This document shows, piece after piece, positions 18,008 through 26,909 of a stretch of DNA of 55,441 nt. This DNA comes from Gloeocapsa sp. PCC 73106. GTDB taxonomy: Bacteria; Cyanobacteriota; Cyanobacteriia; Cyanobacteriales; Gloeocapsaceae. The translations under genes and the position numbers were made by a program. The number at the start of each line of letters is the position of its first letter. Position 1 is the first letter of the stretch. Under the pieces are notes generated by a model. It saw only the letters and a list, made by a program, of their open reading frames with translations. It made no database searches and was not told the DNA's origin. Location of the stretch: assembly GCF_000332035.1 (NCBI RefSeq), contig NZ_ALVY01000215.1, positions 1 to 55,441 of the forward strand. Direction: 5' to 3'.

Positions 18008-18925
18008 TTAAGGAAGTTCTACAGAAGTTGGCTTAGCAATATGAGGGAGTCCCCAACCTAATTTTTCGCGTAAAATTCGGAAAAATTCCGGGTTCTCTAG
18101 GCGAATAAAACGAGCTTGATAGGGCGATCGCTCTAAATAAACTCTGTCCTCGGGAATGATATAACACCCTCCATTACCATCTACTACCATTACCATCGGA
18201 TTAGGATTAGCCGGGTAGATGTTTACCGATTCTCGATCAGAAAATACTAAAGCCCTAGAAGCTAAAGAATGGGGACAAATCGGCGCTAGTTGTAATACAG
18301 GGACATTTGGTGCTACAACAGGACCTCCTGCGCTCAAAGAATAAGCAGTGGAACCTGTGGGAGTAGAAATAATTAAACCATCGGCTGCAATATCTACCAT
18401 GGCGTGGCAACCAATTTTGATCTCGAAATGGCACATACTCGTTAGTGGTTCTCGATGTATGACCATTTCATTGAGACAAAGAGCTTCCCACAGTAAAGTT
18501 TCGTCGCGAAATAATTTTACTGTCAACATCGTTCTTTCTTCGATTTGATAATCTCCCAAAAGCATTTTTTCTAAAGCGGGAAAGAGATGATTGACATAAG
18601 TTTCTGTCAAAAAACCCATATGTCCAGTATTAACGGTTAACGCGGGAATACCCAGGGGAGCTAATTGACGAAATGCTGATAAAACAGTGCCGTCTCCCCC
18701 TAAAACCACCGCGAAAGCCACATCTTTGTCAAAATTAGGAGGAGTTAATTGTTCTATGGAGGAACTGCATATAGGGCGATCGGGTCGAGAGTATCCTAAA
18801 ATACCCCCAAATCCCGTGGCTACCACTACACTCCAACCATTCTTTTTCAGCTTGTCTTCAAGTTTGTTGGCTATACGACAAGCGATGGGTTTATCATCGT
18901 TATAGATAATGCCTGCTTTTGGCAC
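18008..18925 (-). CDS. nadK: NAD kinase
   Basis: A 305-residue ATP-NAD kinase that makes NADP from NAD. The catalytic GGDGT loop is in [13 protein letters not shown], followed by [10 protein letters not shown] and the [21 protein letters not shown] block, all diagnostic. Cyanobacteria carry two NAD kinases; which one this is cannot be said here. It probably shares a transcript with the regulator gene downstream. Confidence 0.96.
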   Translation of the reverse strand: MPKAGIIYNDDKPIACRIANKLEDKLKKNGWSVVVATGFGGILGYSRPDRPICSSSIEQLTPPNFDKDVAFAVVLGGDGTVLSAFRQLAPLGIPALTVNTGHMGFLTETYVNHLFPALEKMLLGDYQIEERTMLTVKLFRDETLLWEALCLNEMVIHREPLTSMCHFEIKIGCHAMVDIAADGLIISTPTGSTAYSLSAGGPVVAPNVPVLQLAPICPHSLASRALVFSDRESVNIYPANPNPMVMVVDGNGGCYIIPEDRVYLERSPYQARFIRLENPEFFRILREKLGWGLPHIAKPTSVELP

Positions 18926-18978
18926 AATAGCTGATCCTATTTCTTAACATCCTGTTGATTTTTTATCGTGACATATAA

Positions 18979-19959
18979 CTATGATGATTTTTGCTTAAAG
19001 GGACTTCTTTTCGGCTTCTGTTTTTTCTGTTTGTCATAACCCACTTCTTTGAGCTTTTTCAAGATCCGGTTAAAGTACTCCTCTAAATAAGCTTCTAGGG
19101 TAGTTGTTTCTTGAGGATCTAAACCAAATACTTGGTAAACTTCTTCCATGGGCGCGTCTAAGGCTTTACCTCCCGCCAAAACTTCTACAAAAGCTAGGCG
19201 ATCGCCCGCGTCTTGTGTCCACTGAAAAAAGCGTGCAAAACGTCTTACTACTCGCAGCAAACCCAGGGGAGAACGGGTGATTCTCGCTTGTTTACCTGAA
19301 AGTTTTTCGCAAAAATCGATAATTTCATTAGCCGTCCAAGCTTTAGGACCAACCACAGGAAAACTACGTTTTTCCGTTTCTGGTACTTCTAAAGCACGTA
19401 CAGCAAATTTAGCGATATCTTGAGTATTCATATAAGCAATAGGCGTTTCCACTCCTGTTACCCAAACGGCTTGATTATCCAGAATAGGAATAGCGTATTG
19501 ACCAATGAGACCCTGCATAAAGCCACACAGTCGCAAATTAGTGTATTTTAGCCCCGATTCTGCTAAGAAGAGTTCTGTACAATATTTAATCTGCATTAAA
19601 GGCACTTCGGGGTAAGCTTCAGCGTTAAGAATCGAAAAAAACACGTATCTGTCAATCCCGGCCTCTTTTACCGCTTTAATTAAATTTACCTTTCCTTCCC
19701 AGTCTACCTGTTTCATGGACAAAGATCCATTTGGTCTAGTTGTAGCAGCATCAATCACCGCGTCAATTCCTGACAAAGCAGTGGGTAGAGTTTTGGCTTG
19801 ACAAAGATTACCCAGGACTAATTCTGCACCCCATTCCCTCAAAAAAGATGCTTTCTGTTGATTTCTCACCAAGCAGCGTACACGATAGCCCTGATCTAAA
19901 GCACGACGCGCTACTTGTCTTCCTAAAGTCCCCGTAGCACCAACTACTAATAAATCCAT
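18979..19959 (-). CDS. ycf39: Ycf39-type NmrA-like SDR protein (PSII assembly)
   Basis: A 326-residue atypical short-chain dehydrogenase. The NAD(P)-binding motif GATGTLGRQ is at residues 7-15. Residues about 130-230 match the Ycf39/HCF244 pattern (KYCTELFLAESGLKYTNLRL). In cyanobacteria Ycf39 works with chlorophyll synthase and Hlips to deliver chlorophyll to nascent D1 during photosystem II assembly. The tail is Lys-rich (KKQKKQKPKRS). A single ATG with an AT-rich upstream region fits a monocistronic gene. Confidence 0.87.
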   Translation of the reverse strand: MDLLVVGATGTLGRQVARRALDQGYRVRCLVRNQQKASFLREWGAELVLGNLCQAKTLPTALSGIDAVIDAATTRPNGSLSMKQVDWEGKVNLIKAVKEAGIDRYVFFSILNAEAYPEVPLMQIKYCTELFLAESGLKYTNLRLCGFMQGLIGQYAIPILDNQAVWVTGVETPIAYMNTQDIAKFAVRALEVPETEKRSFPVVGPKAWTANEIIDFCEKLSGKQARITRSPLGLLRVVRRFARFFQWTQDAGDRLAFVEVLAGGKALDAPMEEVYQVFGLDPQETTTLEAYLEEYFNRILKKLKEVGYDKQKKQKPKRSPFKQKSS

Positions 19960-20109
19960 CTAAATATTTAAGTAACGTTTTTTTAAGTTTCTCTAAGATA
20001 TTATCAAAAAATCTAACAATTTTCTCATTTTATGCTGTAAGTTTTATTTAGTCCAAAATAATACTGCGATTGAACCCTATAATCTTTAGAGAAATCAAGA
20101 GAAGAGACT

Positions 20110-20631
20110 ATGACTATCATCGATCGCCAAGGGCGTCTATTCGGTAAAATCAGTATCCTAGACCTAGGTGCGGCTTGTATAATTCTGTTAGTACTCATCG
20201 GTTTATTCGTCGTTCCTGGACCTACAGGCTCAGTAGCTCAAATAACATCTACTCAACCCGTCGCAGTAGATGTATTAGTACGTGGTTTAGGAGTAGGAAA
20301 TCTAGATAAGCTTTTCGAAGTCTTTAAAGAACAACCCCAAGCTAATATTATCATCCGTAGTCAGCCCGCGGGTACGATTGACATTAAATCAGCTAGGGAA
20401 ATTGAGCGTACGGTGAGCGTACCTCAGCCAGATGGTTCGGTTCAAGCTTTACCAGATCCTAGACCAGAGATTACCATAGTTAGAGATTTATTAATCACTA
20501 TACAAGGTCAGGGTCAAGTTACTAATGATGGAGTGGTCCTAGGTAAACAGAAGGTCAAAATTGGCACAGGTATCGAGTTAGATGGCAGTAGTTACAACTT
20601 CAACGGCAGCGTCATAGAAGTCAGATCTTAG
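20110..20631 (+). CDS. DUF4330 membrane-anchored protein
   Basis: A 173-residue protein. It opens with IDRQGRLFGKISILDLGA, typical of DUF4330. One membrane helix follows at residues about 20-38 (AACIILLVLIGLFVVPG), with the rest probably outside. The remaining beta-rich part is not assigned. Function unknown. ndhN follows after 48 bases on the same strand. Confidence 0.8.
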   Translation: MTIIDRQGRLFGKISILDLGAACIILLVLIGLFVVPGPTGSVAQITSTQPVAVDVLVRGLGVGNLDKLFEVFKEQPQANIIIRSQPAGTIDIKSAREIERTVSVPQPDGSVQALPDPRPEITIVRDLLITIQGQGQVTNDGVVLGKQKVKIGTGIELDGSSYNFNGSVIEVRS

Positions 20632-20679
20632 CTAATGATCCTTTACAATTACTTATAGTCAACTCAAATCAAGATTAAC

Positions 20680-21138
20680 ATGCCACTAATTACCACAGGT
20701 AAATCATTCATCCGTAGTTTAGAACAGTCAGGCTCATTAGCAGTTTACGCTCCCCTAGAAGGAGGGTTCGAAGGGCGTTACCAGAGAAGATTGCGCACCG
20801 CGGGCTATAACACCCTACAAATCACAGCTCGAGGACTAGGAGATTTAAGTGCTTATCTTACCGGTATACATGGAGTCCGACCAGCCCATTTAGGCAAAAA
20901 AAATATCGCTCAAGAAGGAGCAGTAGGTCCAGTATACTACGTTCCAGGTATCGCCAGCTATCAATTGACAACTTTACCCCCAAAATCTAAAGGATTAGTT
21001 CTCTGGATTATCGAAGGTTTTGTCCTCTCTCGCAGCGAAATTCAATACTTAATTAACCTTACTACTAGTGAACCTCGTCTCAAAATAGTTCTAGAATTAG
21101 GAGGAGATCGCTATTTTCGCTTTTCTCCTCTAGCTTAA
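20680..21138 (+). CDS. ndhN: NAD(P)H-quinone oxidoreductase subunit N
   Basis: A 152-residue protein with the NdhN pattern from the start (LEQSGSLAVYAPLEGGFEGR) through GPVYYVPGIASYQ to RLKIVLELGGDRYFRF. NdhN is an oxygenic-phototroph-specific subunit of NDH-1, in the stromal/cytoplasmic arm on the thylakoid membrane. It takes part in cyclic electron flow and respiration. Length and ends are normal. Other ndh genes are not adjacent. Confidence 0.95.
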   Translation: MPLITTGKSFIRSLEQSGSLAVYAPLEGGFEGRYQRRLRTAGYNTLQITARGLGDLSAYLTGIHGVRPAHLGKKNIAQEGAVGPVYYVPGIASYQLTTLPPKSKGLVLWIIEGFVLSRSEIQYLINLTTSEPRLKIVLELGGDRYFRFSPLA

Positions 21139-21219
21139 ATTTTTGTGTAGTTTTTTACAGATTTTTCTGACTCTACTTTACAGTTGTAAATAATTCTTCT
21201 AAACAAAGGAGTAAAAACG

Positions 21220-21813
21220 ATGATTAACTTTTCCTGGCGCAGATTAGTGATTCCTATCTGCCTAAGTCTATTACTATTTATCAGCGCTTGTGCGCCACAA
21301 ACCTCTCGCTACGACGAAGTACAAAAAGAAACAAGTGGTAGAGGAGCTCCCGCTAGCGTTGCCAAAGACGCAGAACAAGGTAGCAGCTTTAATAAATTTT
21401 TCCCGAGAGCCAGTCAAGGATATCAAGTTGTCCCAGCTCAAGAGAAAAAAGGTTTTGCTGAGTACAAACTAAATAATAAAGACGGTAAAACCGTGGCGAT
21501 GCTTTCTATCAACGATACCATTAGCAATCCCGCCGCGGCGACTAAATATGAACAGAGCAATACTAAAGTCGCCGGGTTTCCCTCAGTAGAACAAGGATCC
21601 ACTGGTACAGGGATTTTAGTCAATGGTCGCTACCAAGTTAAGGTACTTTCCCGTGATCCGGCCTTTACTCAAGAAGAGCGCGTTAATTGGCTGCAGAAAT
21701 TTGACCTCAGGGGATTAGCTCAACTCAAAACCGCTCAATTGACTCCCTCTAAATCTCCAAAAAGCGCCGCACCAGGAAGAGCTCCCTCTTTATCACCTAT
21801 CCCGGCGACTTAG
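21220..21813 (+). CDS. Putative lipoprotein
   Basis: A 197-residue protein with a lipoprotein signal: basic start, hydrophobic core and a lipobox LFISAC with the modified Cys at about residue 24. It should be attached to a membrane facing the periplasm or lumen. The middle (GYQVVPAQEKKGFAEYKL) resembles small cyanobacterial lumenal-type proteins, but I cannot name the family. The tail is Pro/Ser/Ala-rich. A good ribosome site (AAAGGAG) precedes the ATG. Confidence 0.7.
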   Translation: MINFSWRRLVIPICLSLLLFISACAPQTSRYDEVQKETSGRGAPASVAKDAEQGSSFNKFFPRASQGYQVVPAQEKKGFAEYKLNNKDGKTVAMLSINDTISNPAAATKYEQSNTKVAGFPSVEQGSTGTGILVNGRYQVKVLSRDPAFTQEERVNWLQKFDLRGLAQLKTAQLTPSKSPKSAAPGRAPSLSPIPAT

Positions 21814-21850
21814 AAATCCGTTTGATACTTAACTAAACATTACGTTGATC

Positions 21851-22735
21851 ATGAGTAAACCAATTTTTCAAATCGTGGATGAACTTCCTACCGGAGGTTT
21901 GACCGTCATGGCTCTTAAATCCCTCGATAAATTCGTTCCTGGAAAATGGGACAATTTAGTGGGATTTGATAACACTATCCGTACCGTTACCGGAGAAACC
22001 GACGAAGCTCTGATTCAACAAATCGGTGAAAGAGCCGTAGCACTGTACAATGACAAATCTCAGGGGTATCAGCGCGCTCTTTGGCTCTATGAAACTGTAG
22101 ATAACGCCTCGGGTTTACTCGGTAGCGCCGCTTTGGCTAATCGTATTGGTCAAGATACTTTTTTGGGATTTTTGAAAAATATCAGCCCCAAACCAGAAAA
22201 AGCTCAGTCTATTGATCTCACAGTAAAACTGGTTACCGAAGTCGTAGCTTTTTGCCAAATCAACGGTATTCCTGGGGACAGTTTAGGGGATTTTCTCGCC
22301 GCTTTAAATGGCTACACCGGTGAATCCTTGATGCGAATGGCCGCTCTAGTCTGTTTTGACGGGGTAATACCTCTTGGGGCAGATTTTGCACTTAAAGGAC
22401 TTTCCCTGATTAAGGGTATGAAAGCTTCTGATTTAGAAAGCAACCAAACTTTTAATGGTGTTAAGGAGTTAATTCCCGGTAGAAATACCACCGAGCAGTT
22501 AGACTTTATGACCCAAAGTTTTGAATCTACTCAAGGTTGGATGAATAAGTTTGTCTCAGACAACAATGTTACCCAAGCAGGAGTGGTTGATAATCTAGTT
22601 AGCTTCATAGAAGTTTCTAAGGATAAGTTAGATTATCTCGGCGCTTTTCTCGATATGACTGTTAAATATTACAGACATACTGGGGTACAAACCCTGGCGC
22701 GTCGTCTAACTGAAAGAGCGGTAGCTGAAATCTAG
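21851..22735 (+). CDS. Conserved cyanobacterial-type protein of unknown function
   Basis: A 294-residue protein, mostly helical by composition, with no signal peptide or membrane helix. I do not recognise it. Visible traits are a run of moderately hydrophobic helices (MRMAALVCFDGVIPLGADFA) and a regular ending. The ATG at 21851 was chosen over a TTG two codons upstream. It converges with tRNA-Leu, whose last base is 3 bases after its stop. Confidence 0.6.
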   Translation: MSKPIFQIVDELPTGGLTVMALKSLDKFVPGKWDNLVGFDNTIRTVTGETDEALIQQIGERAVALYNDKSQGYQRALWLYETVDNASGLLGSAALANRIGQDTFLGFLKNISPKPEKAQSIDLTVKLVTEVVAFCQINGIPGDSLGDFLAALNGYTGESLMRMAALVCFDGVIPLGADFALKGLSLIKGMKASDLESNQTFNGVKELIPGRNTTEQLDFMTQSFESTQGWMNKFVSDNNVTQAGVVDNLVSFIEVSKDKLDYLGAFLDMTVKYYRHTGVQTLARRLTERAVAEI

Positions 22736-22737
22736 AA

Positions 22738-23064
22738 TGGGGGCAGAGGGACTTGAACCCTCACGACCTTTTACGGTCAACGGATTTTCATTCTCCTGTA
22801 GCTTTCACTACCGTTATTGAATAACGTTCGAGAATTGGACTCTCTCTTTACCCTCAGCTTTAGTCTGTTAGGGTAGCTCCCGTCGAGTCTCTGCACCTTC
22901 CAAAACAGCAAGCATCACGCTTTGTTGTTTTGGCTTGGCTCAGGATTGCCTTGTCTAGCTTTGAGATTTAGGTTTCCCTGAGTTTGAGAGCTTACACTTG
23001 AAAGATTTCTCTCTCAAGGCTCAATTCCTTAAGTCCGTAGCGTCTACCATTCCGCCACGCCCCC
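22738..23064 (-). tRNA. trnL-UAA: tRNA-Leu(UAA), split by a group I intron
   Basis: The 5' exon (23031-23064) begins GGGGGCGTGGCGGAATGG and ends CGGACTT. The 3' exon (22738-22788) begins AAAATCCG and ends GCCCCC plus discriminator A; CCA is not encoded. Joined, they give the anticodon loop CUUAAAA with anticodon UAA and a 7-bp acceptor stem. The intron sits right after U34, the classic site in cyanobacteria and plastids. Confidence 0.96.
22789..23030 (-). ncRNA. Group I self-splicing intron in tRNA-Leu(UAA)
   Basis: A 242-nt intron that starts AAGGAATTGAGCC and ends GGAGAATG with the terminal omega-G. Core segments typical of the cyanobacterial tRNA-Leu intron are present (AAACTCAGGGAAACCTAAAT; GGTGCAGAGACTCGACGGG; AGACTAAAGCTGAGGG). 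No homing endonuclease frame is inside. It should splice itself. Confidence 0.93.
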
Positions 23065-23084
23065 AGCATTTAATCACATTTACC

Positions 23085-23114
23085 AATTAAAGCATAAGTT
23101 GAATAATAATGCAA
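23085..23114 (-). promoter_or_regulatory. Putative promoter of tRNA-Leu
   Basis: On the minus strand TTGCAT and TTTAAT are 17 bases apart and end about 20 bases before the tRNA 5' end. Spacing fits a sigma-70 promoter; the boxes match the consensus only in part. Confidence 0.4.
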
Positions 23115-23234
23115 GCGATTTGAGATAATTGGTTGATAGTATGGAAAACTTTACCTGTAGCAGTGTTTTCCTCACTTTCTGTTCCTGATTTACTCTGACA
23201 CAATGAAGATGTAAGTTAAACACCCACTCCAAAA

Positions 23235-23525
23235 ATGAAACAGGTTGTAGATTCTTTTTACAATTGGTACAGTGATAAAGTTCGTAACCCTAAATCTCGT
23301 TGGTTGATTGTTTTAGGAACTTTAGCCTATCTATTCAGTCCTTTGGATATCTCTCCCGATGTATTTCCTATTATAGGCTGGATCGATGACGGTATAGTTA
23401 TTACTCTGTTAACTACTGAATTATCCAGACTAGTTCTAGATTATCGTCAAAATCGTAAGCGCGTCAAAACTGATACCACTGAGAATTTAGTCACCGTTGA
23501 TGCTACCTCTGTAGAAACTAAATAA
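23235..23525 (+). CDS. DUF1232 (YkvA-type) small membrane protein
   Basis: A 96-residue protein. The DUF1232 signature is complete: LGTLAYLFSPLDISPDVFPIIGWIDD at residues about 27-52, forming a membrane hairpin. The tail is basic then polar. YkvA-family function is unknown. The gene is followed by an intrinsic terminator. Confidence 0.88.
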   Translation: MKQVVDSFYNWYSDKVRNPKSRWLIVLGTLAYLFSPLDISPDVFPIIGWIDDGIVITLLTTELSRLVLDYRQNRKRVKTDTTENLVTVDATSVETK

Positions 23526-23533
23526 TTAGAACA

Positions 23534-23569
23534 AGACAAGGAGAATTTTTCTACCTTGTCTATTTTTTT
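23534..23569 (+). terminator. Intrinsic terminator after the DUF1232 gene
   Basis: AGACAAGG pairs with CCTTGTCT around a 12-nt loop, followed by a T-run of seven. Confidence 0.85.
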
Positions 23570-23720
23570 GCTATAAAACTTGAGTCTTAATAATTCGTCT
23601 TATTACCATAAAGTCAATCTTATAAATGTAAATTTATATGAAGTAATTCTCATTTACAACAAAAAACTATTCTATACTGGTACTCACCCGATCCCAATTT
23701 AGTTTTAATAGGAACATAAC

Positions 23721-24095
23721 ATGGAATTAACACAAAATTATCAATGGAACAAAACCAATTACGTAGGGATTTTAAAAAGTTTTTTGATCTGGACCTTCAC
23801 TCTGGCGGTCTGTTTGTTAGTAGTTGGATTTCCCCTGATTGTGATTATGGCTACCATTGGCGTGCTCTCTGTAGTTATTTTACAATCGGTTCTGCCCATG
23901 AGTGCAGTTTTATTAGTAGCCAGTAGTATTATTGGTCTTAATTTGTTAGCTGTGATCATTGGTGCGGTTATTCTCACTTTCAAAGGTATACATCCTCAAG
24001 ATGTTACTTGGCTGCGGTGGCTACACGGTCAAGCGAGACCTCTTCATACTTCTGTTTATGCAGCTTGTCCTTTAACCTGTGAAATTGATCAATAG
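23721..24095 (+). CDS. Small two-helix membrane protein, unknown
   Basis: A 124-residue protein with two or three long hydrophobic helices (WTFTLAVCLLVVGFPLIVIM near 24-43; VLLVASSIIGLNLLAVIIG near 62-80) and a polar tail with two Cys (AACPLTCEID). I do not recognise a family. It has its own terminator 44 bases downstream. The 195-base stretch before it holds only the previous terminator and AT-rich DNA. Confidence 0.6.
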   Translation: MELTQNYQWNKTNYVGILKSFLIWTFTLAVCLLVVGFPLIVIMATIGVLSVVILQSVLPMSAVLLVASSIIGLNLLAVIIGAVILTFKGIHPQDVTWLRWLHGQARPLHTSVYAACPLTCEIDQ

Positions 24096-24138
24096 TATTG
24101 ACACACCAATTAACTGTCTTTGCTTTTATTCGCTGCAG

Positions 24139-24163
24139 CCCGGAAATGACCGGGTTTTTTTTT
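24139..24163 (+). terminator. Intrinsic terminator before the CRISPR locus
   Basis: CCCGG pairs with CCGGG around AAATGA, followed by nine T. It ends plus-strand transcription before the array. Confidence 0.88.
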
Positions 24164-24203
24164 GCTATTACTCAAAATCTCTTAGTACGGCAAATCGGCG
24201 CAT

Positions 24204-24401
24204 TTACTCTATCTTTTCAATCCCATTTCTAGGATTCATTAATAGGAAACCCAGAATATTCAAAGCAGCGGCAAAAATGCGAGTTACTTCGGTATTTGAT
24301 GTGTTCTTTCCATGAAAAAGTGCAGCACCAAAAAGTAGCGTAATTATTCCTAATTTAAAAACACTATCTCTTATAATACGCAAGAAGTCGTGTTTTTGCA
24401 T
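24204..24401 (-). CDS. Candidate small membrane protein ending in the outlying CRISPR repeat
   Basis: A 65-residue frame starting MQKHDFLRIIRDSVFK. It has two hydrophobic segments (KLGIITLLFGAALFHG; IFAAALNILGFLLM). The last ten residues (NPRNGIEKIE) are encoded by the outlying repeat at 24214-24250, and the stop is 8 bases past it. The ATG abuts the T-run of a minus-strand terminator, so expression would need read-through or a start I do not see. An in-frame TTG at 24449 would lengthen it to 81 residues. Its protein-like hydrophobic pattern is the only support; it may be chance. Confidence 0.35.
   Translation of the reverse strand: MQKHDFLRIIRDSVFKLGIITLLFGAALFHGKNTSNTEVTRIFAAALNILGFLLMNPRNGIEKIE
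24214..24250 (-). repeat. Outlying CRISPR repeat at the old end
   Basis: Matches the array repeat at 36 of 37 positions. The one change is T for G at plus-strand position 24214, which is the last base of the repeat in crRNA sense. It is separated from the first array repeat by 282 nt instead of 32-39 nt. This fits a decayed terminal repeat left behind by an insertion or deletion. Confidence 0.9.
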
Positions 24402-24479
24402 AAAAAAGCCCCGCATATTAAGCGAGGGTAAATCGTAAACAAAACACAAAGGTATGAACCCTCATGGTTTATTATTATA
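24397..24479 (-). ncRNA. Candidate short terminated RNA with a 15-codon ORF
   Basis: On the minus strand a TATAAT box (24474-24479) is followed by a tiny frame (24465-24418) reading MRVHTFVFCLRFTLA. The frame ends inside the terminator hairpin at 24402-24427. A transcript from this box would be about 65-75 nt. There is no good -35 box. It could be a small RNA, a leader peptide or a chance layout. Confidence 0.3.
24402..24427 (-). terminator. Minus-strand intrinsic terminator beyond the CRISPR array
   Basis: On the minus strand CCTCGC pairs with GCGGGG (one U-G pair) around TTAATAT, then C and six T. On the plus strand the same stem has a C-A mismatch and no T-run. It is placed to stop the pre-crRNA transcript about 105 bases after the last regular repeat. 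Confidence 0.75.
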
Positions 24480-24532
24480 ACCAAGATGATCCGGATTAAC
24501 TAGTTTTTGCTATAAATGCCGAATTTTTTCCT

Positions 24533-26391
24533 GTTTCAATCCCATTTCTAGGATTCATTAATAGGAAACGTTTCCCAAAGCGATCGCTACTCTATCTCCT
24601 AAATTGTTTCAATCCCATTTCTAGGATTCATTAATAGGAAACCCCAGCTCTTTAACTCCTATTCCCGCAATAGCTGTACGTTTCAATCCCATTTCTAGGA
24701 TTCATTAATAGGAAACTACTCGAAAAAAATTGAATGTGCACAGGGTATCGTGTTTCAATCCCATTTCTAGGATTCATTAATAGGAAACATCTAGAGAATC
24801 AGAGTTAGCGTTTAAAGTATCGTTTCAATCCCATTTCTAGGATTCATTAATAGGAAACAATCCAATCGCTTCATCTAGCTTCTCAGGAATAATAGTTTCA
24901 ATCCCATTTCTAGGATTCATTAATAGGAAACCCCCAAACTAGCTTCAGGGATTTGAAGTGCTAGTTTCAATCCCATTTCTAGGATTCATTAATAGGAAAC
25001 ACCAAGATGGTGGTATTTATCCCCGAAAATGGAAAGTTTCAATCCCATTTCTAGGATTCATTAATAGGAAACTTCCTAGGGAGATAGCGATCGCCTTAGT
25101 AGAGCTGTTTCAATCCCATTTCTAGGATTCATTAATAGGAAACAGCGCGCTCCTAGAGCTTAAGTTAAGCCTAGAAGTGGTTTCAATCCCATTTCTAGGA
25201 TTCATTAATAGGAAACTAACGGCAAAAACGTTACCGCTCGATTGGCTCAAGGAAGGTTTCAATCCCATTTCTAGGATTCATTAATAGGAAACCGTAACAC
25301 CTTGCTATTAAACCTAATCAATTCCCAGTTTCAATCCCATTTCTAGGATTCATTAATAGGAAACAAATTAATCGCTAGTCACTATCAAGCCTATGTAGAT
25401 GTTTCAATCCCATTTCTAGGATTCATTAATAGGAAACTCCTGGGGATGCGTTGTGGTCAAGCACTAGGGTTTGTTTCAATCCCATTTCTAGGATTCATTA
25501 ATAGGAAACTGGTGTTAGTAGGGTCGGTCAAAGTCCGCATACACAGTTTCAATCCCATTTCTAGGATTCATTAATAGGAAACTCAGTCAGATTTCTCGTG
25601 GCGCATTGGGGAATATTTAAGTTTCAATCCCATTTCTAGGATTCATTAATAGGAAACAGATAAACTGTACCCGTTGTCATGTTATGGAGGGTTTCAATCC
25701 CATTTCTAGGATTCATTAATAGGAAACCTTAGCATGAAAGGAGGTTTATAGTCAGTAAATCCAATGTTTCAATCCCATTTCTAGGATTCATTAATAGGAA
25801 ACCACTAATGGAAGGCATGTATGATAGCAGTACTCCAGTGTTTCAATCCCATTTCTAGGATTCATTAATAGGAAACAGATTGAGGTTCAAGTCTCCAATG
25901 TGGGATGAAAACGGTTTCAATCCCATTTCTAGGATTCATTAATAGGAAACCTGGCAATCTTTTTCTATCCCGGTGGGCGACTTCTTGTTTCAATCCCATT
26001 TCTAGGATTCATTAATAGGAAACCGGGAGAGCGTACGAGAATAGATTGGATTTGGGGAAGTTTCAATCCCATTTCTAGGATTCATTAATAGGAAACTTAC
26101 GGGTAAATTTTCTTACCCCATCATCAACCTTTATGTTTCAATCCCATTTCTAGGATTCATTAATAGGAAACCGCAAGGTGGTTCTGGGATGATCGCTGCC
26201 AGAACGTAGTTTCAATCCCATTTCTAGGATTCATTAATAGGAAACCTCTCCCGTACATGAGCATGGAAAACGTTCCTTTGTGTTTCAATCCCATTTCTAG
26301 GATTCATTAATAGGAAACTTGCAGATAAAGTTTCCAAAGAAAAAAGCCCTAGACGTTTCAATCCCATTTCTAGGATTCATTAATAGGAAAC
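24533..26391 (-). CRISPR. Type I-D CRISPR array, 26 repeats and 25 spacers
   Basis: Twenty-six copies of a 37-nt repeat, plus-strand form starting GTTTCAATCCC and ending ATAGGAAAC, all identical as far as I can read. Spacers are 32-39 nt, mostly 35-38. In crRNA sense the repeat runs on the minus strand and ends GGGATTGAAAC, the usual end of cyanobacterial repeats. It would leave the 5' handle ATTGAAAC, and AATCC/GGATT can form the Cas6 hairpin. This orientation agrees with the cas genes and with a terminator beyond the low-coordinate end. The newest spacers should be near 26355. Confidence 0.97.
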
Positions 26392-26615
26392 GGTGACAGT
26401 GATAAAGTCATTCTGATAAGGGTTTCAGCATCAATTCTGACGAGATCGCCAAAAATTAGGATTTTAAGCGAAAGCCCTCAGTAATTATTTACCACATAAA
26501 CAGCTAGAGCTATTTAATTATCAAGGTTCTAGAGTTTTGACGGGACACTAAGAATTTTGTCTGGGCTTTGAGCTGTCAGAAAAATTATAGCGTATATGCT
26601 TGGTGAAGGAATAAA
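26392..26615 (-). promoter_or_regulatory. CRISPR leader
   Basis: A 224-base AT-rich gap between the cas2 stop and the first repeat. It has no ORF of note. On the minus strand a TATAAT hexamer lies at 26584-26589, a candidate -10 box for the pre-crRNA. A convincing -35 box is not seen. Its place next to cas2 marks the integration end of the array. Confidence 0.7.
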
Positions 26616-26909
26616 TCATAAAATAAGTGTGTCTGTCTGTTCAGGTTTTTTCGAGCCATAGGTGAGGGTTTTACGAACTGAGATCGCATCCAATATATAG
26701 ATTCTGACAGAGTCCTCTGTTGGTTTAATCAAAAGTTCAAGTTTTGAGTGAAGTTGAGCAAATTGGATCGCTGTTAAGAAGCACTCAAATGCACTAAATT
26801 GAGTCCATGCGCCGTAACCAGAGAGCATATCATGAAGTCGCTTACGACGTTTATTACCTGGTTTAGTAGCGGGTAAATCGTAAATGATGAGATAAAATGA
26901 TGTGCTCAT
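26616..26909 (-). CDS. cas2: CRISPR-associated Cas2
   Basis: A 97-residue protein starting MSTSFYLIIYDLP. The ATG overlaps the cas1 stop by 4 bases (ATGA). A longer upstream frame runs inside cas1 and is rejected. The beta1 strand YLIIYDLP with its Asp, and the RKRLHDMLSGYGAWTQFSAFEC stretch are typical. Cas2 is the centre of the Cas1-Cas2 integrase that inserts spacers. Confidence 0.95.
   Translation of the reverse strand: MSTSFYLIIYDLPATKPGNKRRKRLHDMLSGYGAWTQFSAFECFLTAIQFAQLHSKLELLIKPTEDSVRIYILDAISVRKTLTYGSKKPEQTDTLIL

Noticed and set aside
24079-24315. Plus-strand 78-codon frame between the small membrane gene and the CRISPR array
   Set aside because: It crosses a strong intrinsic terminator and the outlying CRISPR repeat and has no protein-like pattern.
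24214-24532. A true CreTA toxin-antitoxin pair
   Set aside because: Only one outlying repeat is present and no repeat-spacer-repeat antitoxin layout or rare-codon toxin can be shown; kept only as a hypothesis.
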